This document shows positions 33,342 to 41,234 of a stretch of 64,000 nt of DNA, one piece after another; position 1 is the stretch's first letter; the number at the start of each line of letters is the position of its first letter. Under the pieces are notes generated by a model. The model searched no databases. It saw only the letters and a list, made by a program, of their open reading frames with translations, and was not told where the DNA came from. Origin of the DNA: JBGAQP01 sp044220635 (GTDB taxonomy: Bacteria; Pseudomonadota; Gammaproteobacteria; Burkholderiales; Usitatibacteraceae). Made by a program: the position numbers and the translations under genes. The stretch is taken from the NCBI GenBank assembly GCA_044220635.1, contig JBGAQP010000021.1, positions 10,217 through 74,216 on the forward strand, read 5' to 3'.

Positions 33342-33845
33342 ATGAAGCTGATCGTATCCGCCCTCGCTCTCGCGTTCGCGCTCGCCGCCGCGCCCGACTC
33401 CTTCGCCCGCACCCGCATCGCCGGGGAGTCGGCCGCCGCCGGGACGCCTGCGGGTGCGAAGTCCGCGAAGTCCGCGAAACCGGCGAAGAAGGCGAAGAAG
33501 GACGGCACGCGCCAGAGCACCTGGACCGGGCCCGACGGGCGCCAGGCGACCGCGACGACCACGCGATCGGGGGGAGACGTCTCCACGATCGTGACCGGCC
33601 CCGAGGGCCGTACGGCCACTCGCGTGGTCGATCGCGAGCCGGGCCACACGACGGCCACCCGCACCGGCCCCGAGGGACGGCAGGCGACGCGCGAGACGAC
33701 CTACGGTGGCGGCGACTCGAGCACGCGCATCACCGGCCCCAACGGTAACGTCACGACCCGCACGGTCGACCGCGAGCCCGGCCTCACCAACGTCACCACC
33801 ACCGGTCCCGACGGCCGCACCGTCACCCGCACCACCACGCACTAG
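33342..33845 (+). CDS. Secreted threonine-rich protein built of 23-residue repeats
   Basis: 167 residues with signal peptide (MKLIVSALALAFALAAAPDSFA), a Lys/Ala/Ser linker (about 37-58), then four full repeats of exactly 23 residues (62-84, 85-107, 108-130, 131-153) and a 14-residue partial one (154-167). Each starts TGPxG(R/N). Odd repeats contain GGD, even ones DREPG, so the real unit is a 46-residue A-B pair. The regular Thr/Arg pattern suggests a beta-solenoid or extended fibre. An AAGGAGGAAC ribosome binding site precedes the ATG. Function unknown; periplasmic or surface location likely. Confidence 0.75.
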   Translation: MKLIVSALALAFALAAAPDSFARTRIAGESAAAGTPAGAKSAKSAKPAKKAKKDGTRQSTWTGPDGRQATATTTRSGGDVSTIVTGPEGRTATRVVDREPGHTTATRTGPEGRQATRETTYGGGDSSTRITGPNGNVTTRTVDREPGLTNVTTTGPDGRTVTRTTTH

Positions 33846-33846
33846 G

Positions 33847-33918
33847 AAATTGGGGACAGTCCCCATTTAAGGTCTGTAACACAGATTACAGAGCCTAAAT
33901 GGGGACTGTCCCCATTTT
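33847..33918. repeat. GGGGACAGTCCCC element, copy 2 (complete, 72 bp)
   Basis: Left end AAATTGGGGACAGTCCCCATTT, right end AAATGGGGACTGTCCCCATTTT: two inverted copies of a palindrome. Between them is a second inverted pair, TCTGTAAC / GATTACAGA. It starts two bases after the stop of the Thr-rich protein. The outer 20 bp pair to form a long hairpin or cruciform, so it may also work as a transcription end for both directions. Confidence 0.85.
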
Positions 33919-33960
33919 CGGTGACCCGCGGAGGCGGGTTTTGTGGCAGGGTGGCGGGCG

Positions 33961-34875
33961 ATGGATTGCCGAGCCCCGCTCCTTGCCCTGCTGCTCCTGC
34001 CCGGCGTTGCGTTCGCGGGCGGGATCGTCGATGCGGAGTTCGTCGCCAAGGCGCTCGCGCGCGGCGCGATCGCCTGGGATGTGCGCGGCGCCGACGAGTA
34101 CGCGAACGGCCACCTGCCCGGTGCGGTGAGCGTCGGCCACGTGAGCCAGGCGATCATCGACCCGAAGACCCAGCTCCTGAGGCCCGCGGCCGAGATCGAG
34201 CGCGTGTGGGGCGGGGCGGGCATCGACCCCGCGAGAGAGATCGTCGTCTACGGACTGCGTGGCAGCGCCTTCGCGTATTTCGCGCAGTTCGCGCTGGAAG
34301 CCTTCGGCGCGGGAAACGTCTCCGTCTTCCACGACGGCGTGGACGCCTGGCGCGCCGCCGGCCATCCGGTGTCGACGAGCCCCACGGTGCGCGAGCGCGT
34401 CGAACTGAAGCTCCCCAAGCAGCCGGCGCTGCCGATCACCACGGACGAAGTCGTGGAGAAGGTCGGGCGCAACGACGTGCAGTTCGTCGACACGCGGCGG
34501 CTCGGCGAGTTCGTGGGCAAGGAGTCGGAGACGCTGCACGCGGGCCACATCCCCGGCGCCGTGCACATCCTCTACAGCCGCAACTACCGGGACCCCGAAA
34601 CGCCCCTCAAGCTCATGCGCAAGGAGACCACGGACACGGCCGGGATGGCGCTCAAGCCCGACGACGAGCTCCGAAAGCTCTATGCCGGCCTCGACCCGGG
34701 CAAGGAGACCATCGTCTACTGCCACACCGGCATCCGCGCCGCGCTCACCACCGCGGTGCTCAAGCGGCTGGGCTTCCGCAACGTGAAGCTCTACTACGCC
34801 TCCTGGCTCGAGTACGGCAACCGGCCGCGGGCGCGCGTCGAGACGGCGTTGCCGCCCGCCCCGCCGCCGCGCTAG
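33961..34875 (+). CDS. Secreted tandem-rhodanese sulfurtransferase
   Basis: 304 residues with signal peptide (DCRAPLLALLLLPGVAFAGG) and two rhodanese domains. The first (about 24-140) reads AWDVRGADEYANGHLPGAV and has VVYGLRGSAFAYF at the active-site loop, without Cys. The second (about 160-290) has the intact loop IVYCHTGIRAALT with catalytic Cys. This inactive-active order is that of thiosulfate/mercaptopyruvate sulfurtransferases. Located in the periplasm, it could transfer sulfur from thiosulfate to an acceptor such as cyanide or a thiol. A GTG at 33943 would add six residues. Related to the larger protein at 22360-24006. Confidence 0.88.
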   Translation: MDCRAPLLALLLLPGVAFAGGIVDAEFVAKALARGAIAWDVRGADEYANGHLPGAVSVGHVSQAIIDPKTQLLRPAAEIERVWGGAGIDPAREIVVYGLRGSAFAYFAQFALEAFGAGNVSVFHDGVDAWRAAGHPVSTSPTVRERVELKLPKQPALPITTDEVVEKVGRNDVQFVDTRRLGEFVGKESETLHAGHIPGAVHILYSRNYRDPETPLKLMRKETTDTAGMALKPDDELRKLYAGLDPGKETIVYCHTGIRAALTTAVLKRLGFRNVKLYYASWLEYGNRPRARVETALPPAPPPR

Positions 34876-34916
34876 GCGGCCCCCCAGGCAGGGCCCGGCG
34901 CCGACCCGTTGGCCCG

Positions 34917-34922
34917 TATAAT
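34917..34922 (+). promoter_or_regulatory. Candidate -10 box (TATAAT) of the second NGWG-repeat gene
   Basis: A perfect TATAAT in an otherwise GC-rich gap, 28 bases before the ATG at 34950, leaving room for a short leader with an AAGAAGG ribosome binding site. No good -35 is visible at 16-18 bp, so an activator or an upstream extended element may be needed. Confidence 0.5.
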
Positions 34923-34949
34923 CGCGGAAAACCAAGAAGGGCTTCCGCG

Positions 34950-36806
34950 ATGATCGCGCGCACCGCAGTCTTCCTCCTCGCACTGGCCGCGCCCGTCCTC
35001 TCGAGCGCCGCCTCCCCGTTCCCGAAGGCCGCCACGCGCTTCCAGGCCGTCGCGAACACCACGGTCTTCACCATGCTCCAGGGCACTTCCGAGTCCTCGG
35101 GTTTCGCCGTGAGGGCGCTCGACCCCGCCGGCGCGGGCGTGCCGGGCGTGCGGGTGACGTGGACCATGCCGGCCTTCTGCGGGCTGTTCGGGGGCGCCGG
35201 GCGCGCCGCGGGAGTCACCGGGGCGGACGGCGTGGCGAACCCGCCCACCTTCGTCGCTACCGACACCTCGATGACCTGCACGGTCCGCGCCGACGCCGAG
35301 GGCACGGGGATGCGGGTCGATTTCACCGTGTTCATCTACCAGCCCGCGGACATCACGATCGACATGATGCCCTCGACCGTGACGACGACGCAGAACGGCA
35401 CCTTCTCGATCACCGCGGAACTGCGCGGGGCGGGCGGCGTAGCGCTCCCGGGCCTGCCGGTCGACTTCGAGGTCCGGCCGCAGTTCGCGGCCGCGGCGCG
35501 CCTCGACCGCTACAGCGGCCCCGCGGACCCGATCACGAGCACCGTGACGGTGAACGCCCGCGGCAACGAGCACATCGGCTTCTACACGATCGTCGCGCGC
35601 CACGGCCCCGCCGAGGCCACCGTGGGCGTGACCCACGGCGCGACCGGAACCGGCAACCCGGGCCCGGCGCGCACGCTCGCGGGGCAGTCGCCCACGGGCT
35701 CGGGGCCGGTGGTGCTGATGCACGGATCGGAGATCCTCAGCTGCGGCTTCGCGGATTCGCGCCTGCTCGCCCTGGGCGAGGAGGCGATCCCCGCGCCGCC
35801 CGTGGGCCTGCGCTTCCCCCACGGCCTCGTGCGGGCCCGCGCCACGCGCTGCGGCTCGACCCAGGACCTCGGTTTCACGCTGCTGCTTCCACAGGCGCCG
35901 CCCGCGGGCTCCGCCTTCTGGCGCTACGGACCGACGAAGGCGAATCCCCAGCCCCACTGGCACGGGATGCCGGTCACCGTCGCCGGCACGGCGGTCACGT
36001 TCGCGGTCCGCGACGGCGCCGAGGGCGACGACGACCTCACGGTGAACGATTCCGTCTCGCTTTTCGGCGGCATGGCCTACATGGACGCCGTGACGACCTA
36101 CCAGGACCAATGGTGGGCCGGCCCCGCGGAAAACGGCTGGGGCGGGAGCGTCTTCCAGCACGGCGAGCGGATCTTCGCCGCGTTCTTCCACTACGACGGC
36201 GCGGGGCGCCCCGTGTGGTCGGTGCTCAACGCTGCGCTCGATGCCGCGCGCACGCGGGTCTCGGGGCCGCTCCACTCGGCGACCGGCTCGCCCTTCTACG
36301 CCTACGATCCTTCCCGCTTCCAGGTGACGACCGTGGGGCAGGCGACCTTGAGCTTCCTCGACAGCGAGCGGGCCACGCTCGACTTCACGCTCTCGGGCGG
36401 CGTTGCGGCGCGCAAGAACCTCGTGCGCCAGCCGATCGGACCGCCCGTGGCCGACCCCATGCCCCCGCGCACGGGCCTGTATTACGGCGGTCCCGCGCGC
36501 ACCGGCTTCGGCGTGTCCGTCGTGCAGCGCTACGACGCACTCTTCGTCGTCTGGTTCACCTACGACGCGGCGGGCAGCCCGACCTGGTACGTCGCGCCCG
36601 CGGGCTCGTGGAAGGACGGCGCGACCTGGACCGGCAAGGCCTACCGCACGACGGGCGCACCCTGGGCCGCGTACGACGCCGCCGCGCTCGAGGTGGAGGC
36701 CGCGGGCTCGCTCACGTTGCGCTTCACGGGCGCGGACACCGCGGTCCTCGAGTACGCGATCGACGGCCGCACGGGCACCGAGTCCGTCGTGCGCCAACCC
36801 CTCTAG
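34950..36806 (+). CDS. Secreted protein with choice-of-anchor U-like domain and two NGWG repeats
   Basis: 618 residues. Signal peptide (MIARTAVFLLALAAPVLSSA), two Ig-like domains (about 25-130, with a Cys pair; about 130-235), then a choice-of-anchor U-like domain (about 245-375) with LGFTLLLPQAPPAGSAFWRY and DGAEGDDDLTVNDSVSLFGG. Two NGWG modules follow: QWWAGPAENGWGGSVFQHG at about 388 and LYYGGPARTGFGVSVVQRY at about 508. Both end (L/V)VRQP(I/L). Homologous in architecture to 28815-30182, with the U-like domain added. Probably surface-exposed. The stop codon lies inside the palindromic element that follows. Confidence 0.74.
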   Translation: MIARTAVFLLALAAPVLSSAASPFPKAATRFQAVANTTVFTMLQGTSESSGFAVRALDPAGAGVPGVRVTWTMPAFCGLFGGAGRAAGVTGADGVANPPTFVATDTSMTCTVRADAEGTGMRVDFTVFIYQPADITIDMMPSTVTTTQNGTFSITAELRGAGGVALPGLPVDFEVRPQFAAAARLDRYSGPADPITSTVTVNARGNEHIGFYTIVARHGPAEATVGVTHGATGTGNPGPARTLAGQSPTGSGPVVLMHGSEILSCGFADSRLLALGEEAIPAPPVGLRFPHGLVRARATRCGSTQDLGFTLLLPQAPPAGSAFWRYGPTKANPQPHWHGMPVTVAGTAVTFAVRDGAEGDDDLTVNDSVSLFGGMAYMDAVTTYQDQWWAGPAENGWGGSVFQHGERIFAAFFHYDGAGRPVWSVLNAALDAARTRVSGPLHSATGSPFYAYDPSRFQVTTVGQATLSFLDSERATLDFTLSGGVAARKNLVRQPIGPPVADPMPPRTGLYYGGPARTGFGVSVVQRYDALFVVWFTYDAAGSPTWYVAPAGSWKDGATWTGKAYRTTGAPWAAYDAAALEVEAAGSLTLRFTGADTAVLEYAIDGRTGTESVVRQPL

Positions 36807-36897
36807 AAAATGGGGACAGTCCCCATTTGTTGCCTGTAACAATCTCCTTCTGAGCCGATTGTTACAAACGATAAATGGGGACTGTCCCCATTTTCTA
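36803..36897. repeat. GGGGACAGTCCCC element, copy 3 (complete, about 95 bp)
   Basis: CTCTAGAAAATGGGGACAGT to ACTGTCCCCATTTTCTAGGG: the inverted ends extend through CTAG, and the TAG stop codons of both flanking convergent genes (36804-36806 plus; 36895-36897 minus) lie in them. The interior has a second inverted pair, TGTAACAATC / GATTGTTACA, closer to perfect than in copy 2. Likely a bidirectional terminator as well as a mobile-type repeat. Confidence 0.87.
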
Positions 36898-37833
36898 GGG
36901 GATGTCCTTGCTCGTGGCGGCGTAGGTCGGGAACTGCACGAAGTCGAAGGCGACGTCCGCGGCTTTCTGGAATGGCGTGGACTTGCGCGCCCCCCCATAG
37001 AAACCGTCGGCCAGCAGGCGTGAGAGGTTCAGGCCGAGGCCGACGTACCACGTCCGCTTCGGAGTCGACTCGATGCCGGCGGGAGGCGAGTAGCCGGTGG
37101 TGCCGTAGCCCACCGAGAGCTCGAGGTAGCGCGTGACGGGATGGGCGCGCAGCGCCTCGAAGGCATCGGCCTTCGCCACCACGAAGTAGCGTTGCCCCGA
37201 GTAGTCGCCGAACGCGTCCCAGTGCGAGGATTCCGCCGACTGGCGATAGGCGAGGCGGAAGTCGAGGATCTCGTCGAGGCGCGGGTTCGCCTCCATCGCG
37301 TAGCCGAGCAGCACGCCCGCCGTGTTCGCGACGAAGTCCTCGCGGCTGAACTTCCACGCGTTCGAGTAGCCGTCGATCACCTCGACGGCGGAGTAGGCGA
37401 TGAAGGTCGACCAGCTGGCGAGGCTCACCGAGCTCTCTCGGCCGTTGCCCAGCGCCTCGAAGAGCGGCGTGAGCAGGCGCACGCCGACGTAGTTGCCGTA
37501 GAGGTGCCCGAGCTTGTCCGCGCCGCCGTACTTCGTGTCCGCGCCGAACCAGCCCTCGCTTTCCGTCTTGAAGCCGCCGCCGAATCCGTCCTGCCACCAG
37601 TTCTCGAAGCCGTAGGCGGCGATGAGCGCCGCCGCCGTGCCCAGGAGCGCGGTGTTGCGCAGGGCGAGGTTGGGGGGCGCGGCCGGCTCCGCCGGCGCCG
37701 CGTCGGGGCCGGCGAGCTGCGCCGCGCGCTCCAGGGCCCGCGCGGCGAGCTCGAGCCCCTCGGGTTGAGCCGCCGCGGGCAGCGCGAGCGCCACGAGTGC
37801 CGCGGTCGCGGGTCGGATGATCCGCCGGTCCAT
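36895..37833 (-). CDS. DUF2279-family envelope protein (YfiM-like)
   Basis: 312 residues with signal peptide (IIRPATAALVALALPAAAQP). The core (about 60-190) is the YfiM/DUF2279 block: AADKYGGADKLGH-like sequence here reads DTKYGGADKLGHLYGNYVGV, followed by STFIAYSAVEVIDGYS and DFVANTAGVLLGYAME. The C-terminal part alternates like beta-strands (YLELSVGYGTTGYSP, TWYVGLGLNLSRLL), suggesting an outer-membrane or membrane-associated barrel. Function unknown. Start MDRRII at 37833; an in-frame ATG four codons upstream is possible. Confidence 0.8.
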   Translation of the reverse strand: MDRRIIRPATAALVALALPAAAQPEGLELAARALERAAQLAGPDAAPAEPAAPPNLALRNTALLGTAAALIAAYGFENWWQDGFGGGFKTESEGWFGADTKYGGADKLGHLYGNYVGVRLLTPLFEALGNGRESSVSLASWSTFIAYSAVEVIDGYSNAWKFSREDFVANTAGVLLGYAMEANPRLDEILDFRLAYRQSAESSHWDAFGDYSGQRYFVVAKADAFEALRAHPVTRYLELSVGYGTTGYSPPAGIESTPKRTWYVGLGLNLSRLLADGFYGGARKSTPFQKAADVAFDFVQFPTYAATSKDIP

Positions 37834-37871
37834 GGTCACCAGCATAAAGGGGTCGGGCGCCCTTCGATCGG

Positions 37872-37978
37872 CTGAAACGCAGGTTTCAGTGTCCGAAAGG
37901 AGGCATGACCCGGGCTTGACTGCGGTCAACGGGCGGCACGGATGCCGCGCGAGAATGGCAATCGGGACGACTTGTCCC
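37872..37978. promoter_or_regulatory. Cluster of four inverted repeats upstream of the multicopper oxidase
   Basis: In the 157-bp gap between divergent genes: CTGAAAC-GCAG-GTTTCAG (37872-37889), TTGAC-TGCG-GTCAA (37916-37929), GCGGCA-CGGA-TGCCGC (37933-37948) and GGGAC-GACTT-GTCCC (37964-37978). The first three have four-base centres. TTGACT at 37916 could also be a -35 box, but no matching -10 lies at 16-19 bp. They are candidate operators for one or more dimeric regulators. Confidence 0.45.
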
Positions 37979-37990
37979 GGAGGATGTTCC

Positions 37991-39490
37991 ATGGACCGTC
38001 GCGGATTCCTCGTCGCCGGGAGCCTCGGCTCCCTGGGGTGGCTGGGGGGCTGCGGGGGAAGCGACGGGGGCGGGCCGCCGATGATGGGGCCGGCGAACCC
38101 TCCGGCGGCTGTGGGCGCCTCTCTGCCCGAGGGCGCCGCCCTGCGCGATCTCGCGCGCCTCGCGAACACCGCCACGGAGCCGGGCCTGTTCGAGGCCACG
38201 CTCGCCGCCGCGCCGCAACGCATCGCGCTGGGCCCCGGGCTCGCGCCGGAATTCTGGTCCTACAACGGCGCCTCGCCCGGCCCCCTGATCGAGGTGGCCG
38301 AAGGCAGCCGCGTGCGCATCCGGTTCGACAACCGCCTTCCCGGCCAGGACTCCACGATCCACTGGCACGGCCTCGCGATCCCCGCCGGGCAGGACGGCAA
38401 TCCCATGGATCCGGTGGCGAGCGGCGCGTCGCGGACCTACGAGTTCACGATCCCCGAGGGCTGCGCGGGGACCTACTGGTACCACCCGCACCCGCATCGC
38501 GTGACCCACGAGCAGGTCTTCCGCGGGCTCGCGGGCCTGCTCGTCGTGCGCGCGCGCGCCGATCCGCTGTCCGCGCTCGCGGAGCGCGCTCTCGTCGTGA
38601 CCGACCTCGGCCTCGACGCGACGGGCGCCATCGCCGCGAACACGCCGATGGATTTCCTCGCCGGGCGCGAGGGCGGGCACCTGCTCGTGAACGGGGCGAA
38701 ACGCCCGCTCGTCGCGATCGCGCCGGGCGAGACCCAGCGCTGGCGCGTGCTCAACGCGACCAACGCGCGCTACCTGCGGCTCGCGATCCCGGGCAACCCG
38801 TTCACGCTCGTGGGCACCGACGGCGGGCTCGTCGAGCGCCCGGTCGCGGGGCTCGCGGAGATCCTTCTCGCGCCCGCCGAGCGCGTGGAGCTTCTCGTCA
38901 CCGGGCGCGCCGACGGCACCGTCCGCGAGACGCTCTACGCGCTCGCCTATGACCGCGGCGCGGCGGCGATGACGGGAATGATGGGCCCCGGGGCTTCCGT
39001 CCCGGTCGCCCTCGCCACGCTCGAGTACCGGGAAGGCGCGGCCGTGCCCTGGGTGGCGCCGGAGCACCTGCGCGAGATCGGCGAGCTCGGCGAGCCCGTC
39101 GCGACGCAGCGGGCCGTGCTCACGCGGGGCATGGGAACGGGAATGGGCGCGATGGGCATGGGCTTCGCGATCAATGGCCGGTCGTTCGATGCGATGCGCA
39201 CGGACTTCGCGAGCCGCGCGGGCGCGGTCGAGCTCTGGGAGATCGCCAACCTCACGGCGATGGACCACCCGATGCATCTGCACGGCACGCAGTTCCAGGT
39301 GGTCGCGCGCGAGCGCTCGGGCCGCGCCCTGCCCCTGCCGCCGCGCGCCTGGAAGGACACGGTGAACGTCGCCGCCGGAGAGACCGTGCGCTTCAAGGCC
39401 GTGCAGGCGATGCCGGGGCGCCGGCTCCTGCACTGCCACATCCTCGAGCACGAGGACGCGGGGATGATGGCGACCGTCGACGTCGCCTGA
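37991..39490 (+). CDS. Multicopper oxidase, Tat-exported
   Basis: 499 residues. The N-terminus MDRRGFLVAGSLGSLGWLGG plus Cys has a twin-arginine motif and a lipobox-like cysteine, so it is probably Tat-exported and perhaps lipid-anchored. All four copper-binding motifs are present: TIHWHGLAIP (about 119), TYWYHPHPHR (about 162), MDHPMHLHGTQFQVV (about 420-434) and LLHCHILEHEDAGMM (479-493), the last with the Cys of the T1 site and an axial Met. A methionine-rich loop (MTGMMG, TRGMGTGMGAMGMGF) precedes the C-terminal motifs, as in CueO-like cuprous oxidases. A role in copper detoxification is therefore likely but inferred. Confidence 0.92.
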   Translation: MDRRGFLVAGSLGSLGWLGGCGGSDGGGPPMMGPANPPAAVGASLPEGAALRDLARLANTATEPGLFEATLAAAPQRIALGPGLAPEFWSYNGASPGPLIEVAEGSRVRIRFDNRLPGQDSTIHWHGLAIPAGQDGNPMDPVASGASRTYEFTIPEGCAGTYWYHPHPHRVTHEQVFRGLAGLLVVRARADPLSALAERALVVTDLGLDATGAIAANTPMDFLAGREGGHLLVNGAKRPLVAIAPGETQRWRVLNATNARYLRLAIPGNPFTLVGTDGGLVERPVAGLAEILLAPAERVELLVTGRADGTVRETLYALAYDRGAAAMTGMMGPGASVPVALATLEYREGAAVPWVAPEHLREIGELGEPVATQRAVLTRGMGTGMGAMGMGFAINGRSFDAMRTDFASRAGAVELWEIANLTAMDHPMHLHGTQFQVVARERSGRALPLPPRAWKDTVNVAAGETVRFKAVQAMPGRRLLHCHILEHEDAGMMATVDVA

Positions 39491-39586
39491 ACCCTTCCGC
39501 CTGTTGCCGATCGGCGACAGCCGCGCGCGGAACTCCGCGCGACCTCCCGGAGTCAGACTTCGCGTTCGCCGCTCCGGATTCCCGCC

Positions 39587-40486
39587 ATGCAGTTCTCCCT
39601 CCCCGGCCGCCACTCCGCGGCCCACGCGCTCCATCAGGTCGTCTTCCACGCCGCGATCTCCGTCCTCGCGATCGGCGTGGCCTTCTCGCTGCCGCGCATC
39701 GCGCGCTTCGTGCTCTACGAGTGGTGGCCGCGCGTCGTCGCCGATTCGCAGCTCCTGCTCGCCACGGAGCTCGCGGTGGCCGCCGCGCTCGTGCTGCTCC
39801 TCAACCTCGGGCGCGTCGCCTGGGAGGGCCTGCGGATCATGCGCATGAACCGCGTCGCTTCCCTGGTGCACGTGCGCGAGGGCGCGCGCGCCTCCTCGCG
39901 CCGCCCGCGACTGCCCGCCGCGCAGGCCGCGCGCGACGCGCTGATCGTCTCCGTGACCGGCTACGAGGTGTTCGCCGCCGAGGGCGCGCCCTTCCGCGAC
40001 ACGGTGGCGCAGTGCTACGAGACCCGCGTGATGCTCCTCAACCCCGAGAGCGAGGGCGCGGCCGCGCGCATCCGCTCCCTCGAGGACCCGGAGCGCGCGC
40101 GCGAGGCCTACCGCCGCGAGACCGAGGCGAGCATCGCCTGCCTGCGCGCGCTCGCCGCCGCCGGGCGCAAGGTGACGCTCAAGCTCTACGAGACGCCGCC
40201 GTTCTGGAACATCGTCGTCGCGGGCGACCACGCCTGGGTGAAGTACTGCCACCACGGGCGCCTGCTCCAGAGCCAGCCGGAGTTCGTCTTCGCCCTGCGC
40301 CGGGACCGGCCTTCCATCGGCCTCTTCCCGCCGTTCCTCGTCTACGCGCTCGACCAGTGGGGCGACCCGCGCCATCCGGAATACGACTTCGCCACGGGCG
40401 AGCTCGTCCATCGCGACGCCGAGGGCCGGGAAACGCGCCGCGCTCCCTTCCCCGCGTCGGGAGCGCAGGGCCTGCGCGGCGCGTGA
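39587..40486 (+). CDS. Two-helix membrane protein with cytosolic domain, unknown
   Basis: 299 residues. Two membrane helices (about 22-40 and 55-78) are followed by a soluble part that begins at about 115 (ALIVSVTGYEVFAAEGAPFR). The soluble part contains YETRVMLLNPESEGAAARIR and KLYETPPFWNIVVAGDHAWV, then KYCHHG. These resemble the nucleotide- or phospholipase D-like folds of some signalling proteins (LLNP..EG and LYETPPFWN patterns), but I cannot name the family. Downstream of the oxidase by 96 bases; co-transcription is possible. Confidence 0.62.
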   Translation: MQFSLPGRHSAAHALHQVVFHAAISVLAIGVAFSLPRIARFVLYEWWPRVVADSQLLLATELAVAAALVLLLNLGRVAWEGLRIMRMNRVASLVHVREGARASSRRPRLPAAQAARDALIVSVTGYEVFAAEGAPFRDTVAQCYETRVMLLNPESEGAAARIRSLEDPERAREAYRRETEASIACLRALAAAGRKVTLKLYETPPFWNIVVAGDHAWVKYCHHGRLLQSQPEFVFALRRDRPSIGLFPPFLVYALDQWGDPRHPEYDFATGELVHRDAEGRETRRAPFPASGAQGLRGA

Positions 40487-40524
40487 TCCGCGACGCGCCG
40501 GCGAGGAGACGAGCGATCCCGGCC

Positions 40525-41205
40525 CTACCGGGCTTCCTGCTTGCGCAGCCATCCATTGACGGCGTCCGCGACGACCTTCTCGTAGCCGCGGTAGTCGTGG
40601 GTGGCTCCGGGGACGGGGACCTGGACGAAGCGATCCGACACGAGCGGCCTGCGGAATTCCGCCGCCTTGGCGTCGCGGTCGTTCTCCGCGTAGATGTCGA
40701 TGACCGGCACCTTGACCTTGCGCAGGTTCAGGTTCGTGTTGAGCGGCTCCTTGCCGCCGGCGAGCAGGCCGACGCCGATGAGGCCGGCGACGGGGGCGTC
40801 GGGCGTGTTGGCGAGAAAACCGCTGACCATGCGCCCGCCCATGCTGTGGCCCATCAGGTAGATCCGCTCCACGCCCTTGTCGCGGCGCAGGAAGTCGATC
40901 GCGGCCTGGATGCGGGCGTAGGCCTCGGGAAACGTCGACGCGTACTCCTCGAAGCGCTCGGGCGATCGCGCCCCCGGGAGCGTCGGCATGCTCAGGGAGA
41001 GCGTGTGGAAGCCGAGCTCGGCATGAATGGCCCGGCGCAGCGGACCGACCACGAAGGCGTCGGGGTCGAGCCCCTGGCCGTGGGCGAGGACCACCGCGAC
41101 CTTGGAGCCCTTGCCGTCGAGGTACTCGCCTTTCGGCATCTGGGCCCCGGCCGAGGTCGCCAGGGCGAGGAGCGCAAGGGCCAGGCATTTCGTCAGCGCG
41201 TTCAT
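40525..41205 (-). CDS. Secreted alpha/beta hydrolase (DUF3530-like)
   Basis: 226 residues: signal peptide (MNALTKCLALALLALATSAG), then VAVVLAHGQGLDPDA, nucleophile elbow IYLMGHSMGGRMVSGFLA (Ser in GHSMGG), acid near VIDIYAENDRDA and His in VPVPGATHDYRGYE. A perfect AAGGAGG site five bases before the ATG fixes the start. It follows the diguanylate cyclase gene by 29 bases on the same strand and is probably co-transcribed. Substrate unknown. Confidence 0.82.
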   Translation of the reverse strand: MNALTKCLALALLALATSAGAQMPKGEYLDGKGSKVAVVLAHGQGLDPDAFVVGPLRRAIHAELGFHTLSLSMPTLPGARSPERFEEYASTFPEAYARIQAAIDFLRRDKGVERIYLMGHSMGGRMVSGFLANTPDAPVAGLIGVGLLAGGKEPLNTNLNLRKVKVPVIDIYAENDRDAKAAEFRRPLVSDRFVQVPVPGATHDYRGYEKVVADAVNGWLRKQEAR

Positions 41206-41234
41206 GGGACCTCCTTCCCGAAGGGGGAGCGGAT

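Noticed and set aside
30978..36897. Palindromic elements as a CRISPR array
   Set aside because: Only three units kilobases apart, with genes between them and no regular spacers or cas genes.
30978..36897. Insertion sequence with its own transposase
   Set aside because: The complete elements are under 100 bp and enclose no reading frame; the genes between them show no transposase or integrase motifs.
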